A DNA stretch of 64,000 bases from DMER64 sp964600385 (GTDB taxonomy: Bacteria > Bacteroidota > Bacteroidia > Bacteroidales > UBA932), in contig CAZRJC010000004.1 in assembly GCA_964600385.1 (NCBI GenBank), positions 1 through 64,000 of the forward strand, in the 5' to 3' direction. Position numbers and translations under genes: made by a program. This document shows, in pieces, positions 1 through 8,703 of this stretch; position 1 is the stretch's first letter; each line of letters starts with the position of its first letter. Under the pieces are notes generated by a model. That model was not told the origin of the DNA, did no database searches, and worked only from the letters and a program-made list of their open reading frames with translations.

Positions 1-7
1 CCCAGCT

Positions 8-67
8 GGGCCCACGGACAAAAAGGCACTTGCGCGTTGCGCAGGTGCCTTTTTTGTCCGTGGGCCC
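8..67. terminator. Bidirectional intrinsic terminator hairpin
   Basis: Two nearly perfect complementary arms of about 27 nt (GGGCCCACGGACAAAAA... and its complement ending TTTTTTGTCCGTGGGCCC) surround a very short loop near 34-39. The A-run in the left arm and T-run in the right arm give a U-tract for transcripts in either direction. It probably ends a gene lying left of the window; the gene itself is not visible. Confidence 0.6.
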
Positions 68-378
68 CAAGGCCCCATGAGTTTGATTCCCCCACCACCG
101 CCTCCCCCCGGGGGAGGCCCTGCGGCCTGTGGCCGCGAACCGGACTCACATGCCATCTGGACAAGTAAGACCCGCAAAATGATTTAGCCCTGTATTTAAC
201 CTCATTCAAGCCCAAACCTGCCGGAATCTAATTGAATTTTTTATGTATATTTACTGGCTATGAAACAACAGCTTACAGTGTGTCATGCTGTCTGTACATG
301 GAATAATTCCGCTGCACGCCAGAACATGTTTTCCTTTCAGGTAACCAAAGTATCCCCTGCTTCCTTGTTTTTACTATA

Positions 379-386
379 TAATTTTG
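379..386 (+). promoter_or_regulatory. Possible -7 box TAATTTTG
   Basis: The octamer matches the Bacteroidota -7 consensus TAnnTTTG and ends 9 nt before the chosen ATG at 396. No TTG/TTTG element is found at the usual 19-nt spacing, so the call is tentative. Confidence 0.3.
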
Positions 387-395
387 GTAATTGTA

Positions 396-2033
396 ATGAA
401 AACGAAAATATTATTGATTTCATTGATTTTCCCGATTTTGCTTACCGGCTGTATCCATTATGGCATCACAGATCCCCCGGCAAGCGGTACCACGATCACC
501 ATTACGGCCGGCCTTCCCGGTGAAAGTGCCAGTTCCCCGGGTAATGGTGAAGACATGCCCGACACGCGGGTCGGCTTGACACAAGATGGTCTGAATGTGA
601 AGCTTACCTGGGAGAAAGGCGACAAAATCTACTTAGTGTATCGACAAGGGACTGAGAACAAGGGCAAAGAAACGATTAGCCTGGGAGAAGGCAACATCAT
701 AAATGATGGTAAGAAAGCCAGCTTTAGTATTCCTGTCCCCGTAGAAATTACTGAGGAAACCTTCGATTTGTATGGAGTGTATGGAGCAACCGGTTTTAAC
801 GGAGCAACCTATGACCTCAATCTGCCGGCCACGCCCTGGAGCGGGACGCTCACCGAAGTGCAGAACAAAGACCTGATACTGCTTAGTTTTGCTAAAACCG
901 GCCTCAGCAGCACCAATCCCAGCTTCTCGGTATCCTTTGCACACGTTGGTTCTCTCTTCCATATCCAGCTGAAGAACACCAGCAGCAGCGCCCTGAACGG
1001 GATCACAAAGGCCGAGCTTGTTGCCGGATCGGCCATACAGGCAAATCAAAACAGCGGTTCTGCCACTTACAACCCGGTTACCGGCGCCTTTTCAGGGACT
1101 ACTGCCACAGGCACCTCTCTACCGTTTGATCTTTCCGCTTCCCGGGATCTGGCAGTCGGCGGCACATTGGATTTCTGGGGCTGGTATCCTCCTGTAGCTG
1201 ACCAAAACTGGCCGGCCCTAAGTTTACGTGTAACCGCAACCGGAGGTCCTTACACGAGCATAGATACAAAAGTGGCGCGTACTTCAGCCACTGCTGCAGG
1301 GAAAGCGTATCACTTCTACGCAGATTATGATGGGACCAAGTTATATTTCACAAACAGTGCCCGCACAGAAGGTTACTTCACTGATAGCCGTGATGACAAC
1401 GTATATAAGACAATCACCATTGATGCCCAGACCTGGATGGCCGAAAACCTGGCGTACCTGACCAGTGTGATTTATCCGGGAATAGCTTCACGAACCAAAG
1501 CATACTCCTACGTTTATGGTTTTGAAGATACAAGTGTATCTGCAGCAAAAGCCACTTCCAATTATACTACCTACGGTGTACTATACAACTGGACTGCAGC
1601 AAAGACGGCCTGCCCTGAAGGCTGGCACCTGCCAAGTGATGCAGAGTGGACACAATTAGAAACTTTTCTAGCTAATAATGGTTATAATTATGACGGTTCA
1701 ACCGGGGGAAGTGGTGAGTATGGTGTCAGGGCAAAAATTGGTAAATCAATGGCCACTAATAGTGGTTGGCGCGATGACTCCAGGACAGGTTCTGTAGGCA
1801 ATACCGATTATGCTGCATACAGGAACAAATCAGGGTTTTCAGCTCTTCCGGGAGGATGCTGTGGAAGCGATGGTGAATTCGAATGCGTTGGTTCCGATGG
1901 CTATTGGTGGAGTTCTTCAAACTATAGTGACTATGACGCCAAGTGCCGGCGCTTGGCCTACGGTTTAAGCTTAATGATCTTGATGAACGGCGACAAAATG
2001 ATGGGGTATTCTGTCCGTTGTGTCAGGAACTAG
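396..2033 (+). CDS. Fimbrillin-like / FISUMP-domain lipoprotein
   Basis: A 545-residue secreted lipoprotein: the N-terminus MKTKILLISLIFPILLTGC is a lipoprotein signal with Cys19 as the lipidation site. The ATG at 396 was chosen over an upstream TTG because it starts directly at this signal. Residues about 40-300 are Ser/Thr-rich beta-strand sequence resembling the fimbrillin-like (Mfa/FimA-type) proteins of Bacteroidales. Residues about 335-545 resemble the Fibrobacter succinogenes major paralogous domain, with TITIDAQTWMAENL, YGVLYNWTAA, CPEGWHLPSDAEWTQLE, YWWSSS and a final YSVRCVRN. The role is probably surface adhesion or binding, but no ligand can be read from the sequence. It stands alone and converges on the next gene with a 20-bp gap. 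Confidence 0.8.
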   Translation: MKTKILLISLIFPILLTGCIHYGITDPPASGTTITITAGLPGESASSPGNGEDMPDTRVGLTQDGLNVKLTWEKGDKIYLVYRQGTENKGKETISLGEGNIINDGKKASFSIPVPVEITEETFDLYGVYGATGFNGATYDLNLPATPWSGTLTEVQNKDLILLSFAKTGLSSTNPSFSVSFAHVGSLFHIQLKNTSSSALNGITKAELVAGSAIQANQNSGSATYNPVTGAFSGTTATGTSLPFDLSASRDLAVGGTLDFWGWYPPVADQNWPALSLRVTATGGPYTSIDTKVARTSATAAGKAYHFYADYDGTKLYFTNSARTEGYFTDSRDDNVYKTITIDAQTWMAENLAYLTSVIYPGIASRTKAYSYVYGFEDTSVSAAKATSNYTTYGVLYNWTAAKTACPEGWHLPSDAEWTQLETFLANNGYNYDGSTGGSGEYGVRAKIGKSMATNSGWRDDSRTGSVGNTDYAAYRNKSGFSALPGGCCGSDGEFECVGSDGYWWSSSNYSDYDAKCRRLAYGLSLMILMNGDKMMGYSVRCVRN

Positions 2034-2053
2034 ATAGTAAGTACTTCCGCTTA

Positions 2054-4183
2054 TTAGTAGGTATAGGAGACAAAGGCCACTTTTTTTGAATCGGGGCTCC
2101 AGGATGGGACGTTGAGCGTTCCCTGGCCGCCGTATAGAATGGCGGCCACCGTTGGCTCTTTTCCGTCGATAGGCATGGTGCGTAACAAGACACGCTGGTT
2201 GTGGGGGTGCGACTCGGCGGGCACCTCGGGCGGATACGAAATCATGATCAGTTGTTTGCCATCGGGTGACGGATGAGCAAACCAGTTCTGAAAACGGTCC
2301 GAGGTCACCTGCTGCTGGTCCGATCCGTCGGGCTTCATCCTCCATATCTGCATGGAGCCTGTCCGGGTGGAGTTGAAATAAATGTATTTCCCGTCGGGTG
2401 AATATTCGGGGCCGTCGTCAAGGCCACCGGCAGTGGTCAGACGTATTTCTTCGCCGCCCCGTGAGGGCATTTTGTAGACATCGTAATTGCCGTTCCTTTC
2501 GGCACAGTATGTTATCCATTGATCGTCGGGAGACCAGCCGTGCCAGTAAGAAGGGCCCACGGGAGTAATCTGCTTTGGCGTACCTCCCTGTACAGGCAGG
2601 GTATATATAACGGAAACATATTTGCCGTTTACCTCGGATGCGCTGCTAACGGCCAGCATTTCCCCATTGAAAGAAATGCCGTGATCGTTGTTATTGGCCG
2701 TTACAGTTCCGCTGTTTATCAGTTCCGGTACACGTTTTTCCAGATCGAACCTGTAGAGTTTCCCTTCTGAATTGTATATAAGGAACTTTCCGTCGCGGGA
2801 CCAGTTTGGCGCTTCTATATGATCATTGGTCTGATAAACCACTTCTCTTAATCCGGTCCCGACATCAAGGATTTCCAGCCTGCTGGGCGACGGGTTCCTA
2901 TAACCATCCACCCCTTCGCCTGCAGGTTTCTCGATTCTTACATTACTAAACTCTGCTGTTACGGGAATATCTTCACGGGCCGAGCTTACAAACATTCCCG
3001 CAAGCACCGTTTCTCCCGTGTTTAGTAGTTCCCGGGCAGTTTCTTCCGGAACACGGCCCTTTTTAGCTGTCCTTAGAATGACCTCGTTTCCTTTTCTTTC
3101 CAGTTGAACGAAACAGGTTTCTTTCATTTTTATGAAGGCTTTTTCCGAGTCAGATCCCAAAATCATGAGACCGATGGTGGATCCGGGATCTGCAGGAGTA
3201 TCGGTAAACTTCAGGTTGGCCGAAATAATGAAGTCCCCCTCAACGGGTTGTGAAACAAAATAGGAGCATCCCTGAAGGGTAAATACCTGCAACTTGTTGT
3301 CGAAAAGGTAGCTGCCTTTAAGTTTTGGATTAGCAATATCCTGTCCCGTATATTTATAAAACATGGATTGTGCCTGATAATATCCTGTTCTGGTGAGCGG
3401 TTGTGGCTCGTAACAAAGAAGGGCGAAGAGCTGAGGGTCCTGCAGTATTTCATGCAGACGATATTCTTTTCCGTCAATGAGTACCTTGTTTGACACCAGA
3501 CGGATGCCATGACTGTAGTCAACGTAGGAGTCTATGTGTCCGTTATATTCCGGCTGGATGGGCTTGCCGTCTGTTTTGTGCCATCCGTAAATGATTACAT
3601 GATGTGTACGTTGCGGGTCGGAAAGTTTGGCCGAGATGACCACGTCTTTTTTCGATCCCGCCACCAATTGACCCGGAGTGCCTCCTGCCGCTTTTACTTG
3701 TGCAAAGATTACCTGCGAATGGTCAAAAAATAGGTCCGGATCTGAGTTCCTTACCCCTCTGGGTATGTAATTGAAAGGATTCAATTTCATTTTGGCCGCA
3801 AGGTATATCAGGTCAACAATCTTTGGTGTGGGAAGCGAGCAGTCAAGCGAATCGGCTATTTGCTGTGCGGTACGTGGTGTCATGGGAATGATAAAAGGAA
3901 CGGTATTGTTATTGCCTCCAATGGTCAGATAATCGGGTTTTACATACAACGTCACACGGTGTTTTTTGCCGGCCGCATCGCGCTGGATTGTTTTAATTGC
4001 AATAAATCCATACATATATTCCGGCACATTTCCCGAGAGGATCTCTTTACAGATCATCTGTTCTCTTTCCTGAAGCGGCAATTCCCGCATTGCCTCGTAG
4101 AAAGGCGAGTCACCTATTTTGACCTGTGCACCGGCTGTCACACAGGATAAAACCGTAACAATGATGATCAGAAAAGTTTTCAT
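2054..4183 (-). CDS. Secreted TolB/PD40-type beta-propeller protein
   Basis: A 709-residue exported protein with signal peptide MKTFLIIIVTVLSCVTAGAQ; the ATG at 4183 was preferred over an upstream in-frame start because it begins the signal. The C-terminal 250 residues carry PD40/WD40-like blades, each with a WSPD/YSPDGK/PSPDGK motif (for example WSPDDQWITY, YSPDGKYIYFNSTRTG, WSPDSKKVAFVS), as in TolB-like propellers. The middle (about 290-430) looks like a beta-sandwich similar to concanavalin-like or DUF1349 domains. The first 290 residues are unrecognised, with a segment rich in helical MRELPLQEREQM-type sequence. Function is unknown; a scaffold or carbohydrate/peptide-binding role in the periplasm is an inference. 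Confidence 0.75.
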   Translation of the reverse strand: MKTFLIIIVTVLSCVTAGAQVKIGDSPFYEAMRELPLQEREQMICKEILSGNVPEYMYGFIAIKTIQRDAAGKKHRVTLYVKPDYLTIGGNNNTVPFIIPMTPRTAQQIADSLDCSLPTPKIVDLIYLAAKMKLNPFNYIPRGVRNSDPDLFFDHSQVIFAQVKAAGGTPGQLVAGSKKDVVISAKLSDPQRTHHVIIYGWHKTDGKPIQPEYNGHIDSYVDYSHGIRLVSNKVLIDGKEYRLHEILQDPQLFALLCYEPQPLTRTGYYQAQSMFYKYTGQDIANPKLKGSYLFDNKLQVFTLQGCSYFVSQPVEGDFIISANLKFTDTPADPGSTIGLMILGSDSEKAFIKMKETCFVQLERKGNEVILRTAKKGRVPEETARELLNTGETVLAGMFVSSAREDIPVTAEFSNVRIEKPAGEGVDGYRNPSPSRLEILDVGTGLREVVYQTNDHIEAPNWSRDGKFLIYNSEGKLYRFDLEKRVPELINSGTVTANNNDHGISFNGEMLAVSSASEVNGKYVSVIYTLPVQGGTPKQITPVGPSYWHGWSPDDQWITYCAERNGNYDVYKMPSRGGEEIRLTTAGGLDDGPEYSPDGKYIYFNSTRTGSMQIWRMKPDGSDQQQVTSDRFQNWFAHPSPDGKQLIMISYPPEVPAESHPHNQRVLLRTMPIDGKEPTVAAILYGGQGTLNVPSWSPDSKKVAFVSYTY

Positions 4184-4193
4184 AACAATTACA

Positions 4194-4201
4194 CAAATAT
4201 A
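4194..4201 (-). promoter_or_regulatory. -7 box TATATTTG for the propeller gene
   Basis: Reading on the minus strand, TATATTTG is an exact TAnnTTTG match ending 10 nt before the ATG at 4183. A TTTG lies at 4217-4220 but at 15 nt rather than 19 nt spacing. Confidence 0.4.
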
Positions 4202-4241
4202 ATCTTTCTTGCGCGGCAAACAGAAAATGTTTCTTTGTGGC

Positions 4242-4272
4242 TTTGTGTTGCAAAGTACTTTTTATATATTTG
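4242..4272 (+). promoter_or_regulatory. Bacteroidota promoter for membrane protein-regulator pair
   Basis: TTTG at 4242-4245, a 19-nt spacer and TATATTTG at 4265-4272 fit the Bacteroides -33/-7 arrangement. This is the best-formed promoter in the window. The start codon follows 16 nt later at 4289. Confidence 0.6.
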
Positions 4273-4288
4273 TAAAAATTTTTGCCTT

Positions 4289-4861
4289 ATGAATAACGAG
4301 ATCAAGTCTCTTGAGGATATAAAAACCATAAAAAAACTTATGGAAGAATCCACCCGTTTTCTTTCTCTGAGCGGTTTATCGGGAGTGCTGGCCGGTGTCA
4401 TGGCTCTTGCCGGGGCGCTTATTGCCTGGTTGTTTGTAGATGATCCGTGGTTTCTTATCATGGTCGCGGCAGTTGTTCTGGTCTTGTCCCTCTCGTTTGC
4501 TTTTTTCTTATCTGTAAAGAAAGCGAAACGCGACGGCAAGCATTTCTGGACACCTGTTTCAAAGAAAATGCTGGTGCATCTTTTTATTCCGTTGGCTACA
4601 GGCGGGACCATGGCTCTTGTATTCATGATCCAGGGAAATACGCAGTTGGTTGTTCCCGTTTTCCTGATCTTTTACGGACTGGCTCTGGTCAACGCCGCCA
4701 AGTATACACTGGGTGAAATTTTTTACCTCGGGATACTGGAAATAATAACAGGCCTTGTGCTGATGGTGTTCCCCGCAGGCTGGCTCATAGGCTGGTCGTT
4801 CGGCTTTGGTCTCCTTCACGTGGTGTACGGGATGGTTATGCATGGAAAATACGGAAGATGA
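4289..4861 (+). CDS. Integral membrane protein, function unknown
   Basis: A 190-residue protein with about six hydrophobic segments (near residues 28-48, 53-75, 95-115, 120-140, 145-165 and 165-180) and a short cytoplasmic N-terminus MNNEIKSLEDIKTIKKLMEE. The start was placed at this ATG because it follows a good promoter and opens the soluble N-terminal helix. Its stop overlaps the start of the downstream regulator by 4 bp (ATGA), implying translational coupling. Homologues paired with a winged-helix regulator and CreD are common in Bacteroidota, so it is probably part of an envelope-stress module; this is inferred from neighbours only. Confidence 0.75.
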   Translation: MNNEIKSLEDIKTIKKLMEESTRFLSLSGLSGVLAGVMALAGALIAWLFVDDPWFLIMVAAVVLVLSLSFAFFLSVKKAKRDGKHFWTPVSKKMLVHLFIPLATGGTMALVFMIQGNTQLVVPVFLIFYGLALVNAAKYTLGEIFYLGILEIITGLVLMVFPAGWLIGWSFGFGLLHVVYGMVMHGKYGR

Positions 4862-5154
4862 AAAATCTGATATCAAATCTGGATAAAACATTCGAAAGCA
4901 GGATAAGGCTGGGGATCATGTCGGTTTTGTGCGTTAACGAAACCTATGATTTCAACAGTCTTAAGGAAACGCTCCAGGTTACGGACGGTAATCTGGCCAG
5001 TCACCTTAAGGCGCTGGAGAAGTCCGGAATGATTCAGGTGGAAAAACAATTCATTAACCGGAAGCCCAATACGAGTTATTCTGCCACGGAGAAAGGGCTG
5101 GCTGCCTTTAAGCAGCATATTGCTGCACTGGAGAACCTTATTGGAATACACTGA
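4858..5154 (+). CDS. Winged-helix transcriptional regulator
   Basis: A 98-residue protein that is all one winged helix-turn-helix domain of the MarR/ArsR-like type seen in PF13601: helix pair RIRLGIMSVLCVNETYDF, recognition region VTDGNLASHLKALEKSG, then the wing with INRKPNTSYSATEKG. Starts inside the stop of the membrane protein gene (4-bp overlap), so both are made from one message. By analogy with similar pairs it probably regulates this cluster including creD; no operator was identified. Confidence 0.85.
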   Translation: MKNLISNLDKTFESRIRLGIMSVLCVNETYDFNSLKETLQVTDGNLASHLKALEKSGMIQVEKQFINRKPNTSYSATEKGLAAFKQHIAALENLIGIH

Positions 5155-5220
5155 TGTTGCGAGCCTTATATTTTTTGCCCGCTAACTTTGAATTACAAAG
5201 AACTTTTAATATATATCGCT

Positions 5221-6510
5221 ATGAAAATCGAAATTACCGATCCCGCAAAATGGTACCGTTCGTTTACCGTTAAGCTGGCCTTGCTGGCCGTTTTAGGATT
5301 ATTATTACTGATTCCCTTACAGATGATCAAGGAGATTATCAGGGAAAGGCAATCCAATGCAGAAACTGTCCGTAAGGAGATATCTGAGCAGTGGGCAAGC
5401 AGACAATGTTTTTCCGGCCCTGTCCTGAATATTCCCGTACGGACCATACCCACAGAAAAAGATGAAAAACCGGTTATTCAGATGTGGCACATTCTGCCGG
5501 AAAATCTTGAAATAACCGGGACTCTTTTTCCGGAGATAAGGTATAGGGGTATTTATAAATCGGTCGTATATAATTCAGAATTGAAAATCAGCGGCTTTTT
5601 TGTCATTCCCGCCGATGAAGTTGCTAAAGGATATGAAGTCCTGTGGGATGGAGCCTATTATACAGCAGGCATATCGGACAACAGGGGCCTGAAAGGGGAC
5701 ATAAAAATGACCATCGACTCGGTTACGCTCAGTGCCGAGCCCGGGGTAAGGGACCGGGATCTTTTTGAGTCTGGTTTTTCATTTACCTCTCCGGTTCATA
5801 GTGAGGGTCAAAAAATTTGTTTTGAAATGGGTATCAATCTGGCCGGCTCGGAGGGCATTGATCTTACCCCTCTTGGTAAGGTTACCACCACGCACCTGAA
5901 TTCCGACTGGCCGTCTCCCGGATTCACGGGAAGTTTTCTGCCGGTAGTCAGAACAGTAGACAAGACAGGTTTTGCCGCAGACTGGGAGGTTACACACCTG
6001 AACAGAAATTATCCGCAGCAATGGGTGGGGAACGCCTTCCGGCCGCTGGAAAGCGCTTTTGGAGTGGACCTTGTGCAGCCGGTAGATCATTACCAGAGAT
6101 CCTGGAGGAGCGCCCGTTACGGTATACTTATCATTGCGTTAACATTTCTGGTGCTTGTGTTTCTTGAGATCAGGCGAAAGCAATCGATCCCGATCTTTCA
6201 CTATCTGCTTGTGTCGCTGAGCCTTGTTCTTTTTTTCTCCCTGCTGAATGCACTCGGCGAGCAGATTGGGTTCAACGCGGCTTACCTGATTTCTTCCGTT
6301 GCCACCATTTCCCTCGTCTCGTGGTTTACCGGGTCCATGCTGAAAGATAAAAAAACGGCATGGATAGTCCTCGGCCTGCTGCTGCTTTTGTACTCATTCA
6401 TTTATGTATTGCTTACGCTGAATGATTATGCATACCTTGCCGGCAACATAGGTTTATTCGTGATATTGGCTGTGATTATGTATTTTGTATATTTACAGAA
6501 TAAAAAGTAA
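5221..6510 (+). CDS. creD: Cell envelope integrity protein CreD
   Basis: A 429-residue inner membrane protein of the CreD family (PF06123). A short cytoplasmic N-terminus leads to a TM helix at about residues 15-37, a large periplasmic region (about 40-300), and a bundle of TM helices to the C-terminus (RYGILIIALTFLVLVFLEIR onward). Family signatures include the segment around residues 255-295 with LNSDWPSPGFTGSFLP and WRSARYGIL. In E. coli CreD lies under the CreBC two-component system; here it follows a winged-helix regulator, the usual arrangement in Bacteroidota. The start at 5221 is 67 bp after the regulator stop; an upstream frame extension was rejected because homology begins near MKIEITDPAKW. 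Confidence 0.85.
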   Translation: MKIEITDPAKWYRSFTVKLALLAVLGLLLLIPLQMIKEIIRERQSNAETVRKEISEQWASRQCFSGPVLNIPVRTIPTEKDEKPVIQMWHILPENLEITGTLFPEIRYRGIYKSVVYNSELKISGFFVIPADEVAKGYEVLWDGAYYTAGISDNRGLKGDIKMTIDSVTLSAEPGVRDRDLFESGFSFTSPVHSEGQKICFEMGINLAGSEGIDLTPLGKVTTTHLNSDWPSPGFTGSFLPVVRTVDKTGFAADWEVTHLNRNYPQQWVGNAFRPLESAFGVDLVQPVDHYQRSWRSARYGILIIALTFLVLVFLEIRRKQSIPIFHYLLVSLSLVLFFSLLNALGEQIGFNAAYLISSVATISLVSWFTGSMLKDKKTAWIVLGLLLLLYSFIYVLLTLNDYAYLAGNIGLFVILAVIMYFVYLQNKK

Positions 6511-6514
6511 GATA

Positions 6515-7753
6515 ATGAGTAAACTGGAGATCCTCCGGGACAACCGGGAAGAACATGTTTTACTTAGTTGTTCCGGCCGATTGGATGCAACCAGTACGGA
6601 CCATCTCACAGATTACCTCGACCGGCTTGTCCGGGAAGGTAAATATCATATTGCTCTGGATCTTTCGCGGATTGATTACCTGAGTTCGGCAGGTATCAGG
6701 GCCCTGGTTGTTCAATACAAAAACCTGAAAGCGCTTAATGGCCGTTTCGTTATCTCTGCATTTTCGGGAAACGTGAAAGAGGTGCTGGACATGGTGGGGA
6801 TGACCGCTATGTTCATTGTTCCTGAAGACCAGGAAACAGAGCCGGCCGAACATAAAGAACCGCTTTCTGTTCACTACGAATCTGACAGTTATGCGTTTGA
6901 CCTGAGAGAGCTGGATGCCGTAGCCGCTTCTACTGTTTCCTGCTGCGGTCAGCCCTCGCGGATCGTAATGTCCGATTATTCCCCGGGGGATACCCGGCAG
7001 GTTCTCTCGGGGAAAGGGCATTATGCCCTGGGGCTGGGGGCGATTGGAGATTCTTACGAGGCATGCTGTGAACGTTTTGGAGAGTACGTGCTGTTCGACG
7101 GAACAGCAGCTTATCTGCCCGCCGACGGATCAAAGAAACCGGACTATCTGATCAGCAAGGGAAAGCTTGTGGCGTCGCTTACCGAGGTTTACGGGCTTCA
7201 TTTTACCGGGCCTTTTTCACACCGGCTTCAATTTGAGCCCCGGGAAGGCGCCTCCGGTCTGGACTTTTCTGCTTTGGCCGGTGAAATTGCGCGTCTGACC
7301 GGTTATGGAACCTGGGCTTTTGTGATGATTGCCGAGAGTGCAGGTTTGATAGGCACTTCGCTCAATGCCTCGCCGGTAGGAGGCAGATTGTTGTTCACGT
7401 ATCCCGAGATCAGGGAAACGGTTCGTTTCACAACAGAACCGGCTCATCTGCGAACGCAGACTGTCTCTGCGGGTGTAGTCTCCAATGAACCGCCGGGTGA
7501 TCATGAACAATTCCTGAAGCCTTTGAATGGCAAATCTTTGCAGGGACATGTGCATACGGCTGTGTTTAATTATATTCCCCTGAAAAAGAACGATATAGTA
7601 CCAGACGACACGATAGACCATCTTTTCAACAATGCCGGGCTCACCGATTTGTTGCACTTGATTTCCGATGACCGTTCTCTGTCGGGCCTGGGAGAAAGCC
7701 GTTTTCTGCAAGGAACATGCTGGATTGTTCCCGTTGAATGCATATACAACTAA
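6515..7753 (+). CDS. STAS-domain protein with unrecognised C-terminal region
   Basis: A 412-residue soluble protein. Residues 1-103 form an anti-sigma-factor-antagonist STAS domain, with the conserved phospho-acceptor region LSRIDYLSSAGIRALVV (Ser57/Ser58). Residues about 120-412 match no domain I recognise; the segment is rich in Gly, Ser and Tyr and includes two paired Cys (VSCCGQPSR) and a hydrophobic WAFVMIAESAGLIGTSLN stretch. It lies 4 bp after creD and 11 bp before a permease gene, heading an ABC-importer operon. The likely role is a phosphorylation-dependent switch for transport or for signalling tied to it; this is inference. Confidence 0.75.
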   Translation: MSKLEILRDNREEHVLLSCSGRLDATSTDHLTDYLDRLVREGKYHIALDLSRIDYLSSAGIRALVVQYKNLKALNGRFVISAFSGNVKEVLDMVGMTAMFIVPEDQETEPAEHKEPLSVHYESDSYAFDLRELDAVAASTVSCCGQPSRIVMSDYSPGDTRQVLSGKGHYALGLGAIGDSYEACCERFGEYVLFDGTAAYLPADGSKKPDYLISKGKLVASLTEVYGLHFTGPFSHRLQFEPREGASGLDFSALAGEIARLTGYGTWAFVMIAESAGLIGTSLNASPVGGRLLFTYPEIRETVRFTTEPAHLRTQTVSAGVVSNEPPGDHEQFLKPLNGKSLQGHVHTAVFNYIPLKKNDIVPDDTIDHLFNNAGLTDLLHLISDDRSLSGLGESRFLQGTCWIVPVECIYN

Positions 7754-7764
7754 AAACCGGGGTC

Positions 7765-8703
7765 ATGTCCATACTCATTACTTCTGTTATAATTGGCCTG
7801 ATACTTTCCCTGCTCGCTCTGGGGATTTTTATCAGTTTCAAAGTATTTGATTTTCCGGATATCACCGTGGAAGGTTCTTTTACTATGGGAGCAGCTTTTT
7901 CGGCAGCGCTTATAGTAAAAGGGACGGATCCGCTGTTGGCCGGTTTTATCGCTTTTGTCGGAGGTATGGCTGCCGGAGCTCTTACGGGACTCATCCACAC
8001 ACGATTCAGGATCAATCCCCTGTTGTCGGGTATCCTGGTCATGACGGCGCTCTATTCTGTGAATCTCCATATCATGGGGAGAAGTAATTTGCCCATGTCC
8101 GGATCCGATACCATTTTCAGCCGGCTTGAAAGTTTCTGGGAAACGGTAGCGGGGCTAAATCATAAAATGACAATCCTGGGCTGGAGCGTAGATTCCAAAG
8201 ACCTGTTGATTCTGCTGGTCTGCCTTTTGGCCGTGTCCCTTACAGGCCTGTTGTTACGCTGGTTTTTTCGTACCAATATCGGGACCGCCATGAGGGCAAC
8301 AGGAGATAATGCCCAGATGATAAGGGCCCTGGGAGTAAACACCAATGCCATGATTATTCTGGGAATTGCCCTGGCAAACGGCTTTGTGGCGTTATCCGGT
8401 GCTGTATTGGCCCAGTACCAGGGCTTTGCAGATGTCCAGATGGGCATAGGCATGATGGTGTGGGGGCTGGCCAGTGTCATTATCGGCCAGGCTGTAGTAG
8501 GAGAATCCGGTGTGGGGTATCTGATTTTCGGGACCATCCTGGGCTCTGTACTTTTCAGATTGTTGGTTGCCATTGCCCTGCGCCTGGGCATGAATCCCAA
8601 CGATCTTAAAATAATAACCGCTGTGTTTGTGTTTGCAGCCCTTATTCTTCCTGTCCTTCTCAAACGCAGGAAAGGGCTCTTTAGGAGAAAAGATTATGCT
8701 TAG
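7765..8703 (+). CDS. ABC transporter permease (BPD_transp_2 type)
   Basis: A 312-residue membrane protein with eight to nine hydrophobic segments and the branched-chain-amino-acid/ribose permease layout (PF02653), close to the permeases partnered with ABC_sub_bind proteins. Typical segments are KVFDFPDITVEGSFTMGAAF near the N-terminus and RATGDNAQMIRALGVNTN, the cytoplasmic coupling loop that contacts the ATPase. I chose the ATG at 7765, where the first TM helix begins; an in-frame ATG at 7738 would overlap the STAS gene. Its stop lies inside the ATPase gene (8-bp overlap), so the two are coupled. Confidence 0.85.
   Translation: MSILITSVIIGLILSLLALGIFISFKVFDFPDITVEGSFTMGAAFSAALIVKGTDPLLAGFIAFVGGMAAGALTGLIHTRFRINPLLSGILVMTALYSVNLHIMGRSNLPMSGSDTIFSRLESFWETVAGLNHKMTILGWSVDSKDLLILLVCLLAVSLTGLLLRWFFRTNIGTAMRATGDNAQMIRALGVNTNAMIILGIALANGFVALSGAVLAQYQGFADVQMGIGMMVWGLASVIIGQAVVGESGVGYLIFGTILGSVLFRLLVAIALRLGMNPNDLKIITAVFVFAALILPVLLKRRKGLFRRKDYA

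Larger units (their letters stand above)
1..395. other. Intergenic region at left edge, no gene seen
   Basis: No convincing coding region starts here. The stretch holds a long hairpin (8-67), a GC-rich palindrome at 101-118 (CCTCCCC facing GGGGAGG) and a GC-rich block to about 160, then AT-rich DNA leading into the first gene. An open frame from 260 only continues out of frame into the lipoprotein gene and is taken as a shadow. Confidence 0.6.

Noticed and set aside
260..523. Open frame of 87 codons before and into the first lipoprotein gene
   Set aside because: Different frame from the clear lipoprotein, no domain, and half of it lies over the signal peptide code.
5187..5217. Promoter before creD (TTTG at 5187-5190, TATATATC at 5210-5217)
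   Set aside because: Spacing is right, but the -7 octamer matches poorly and the gene may be read from the upstream operon.
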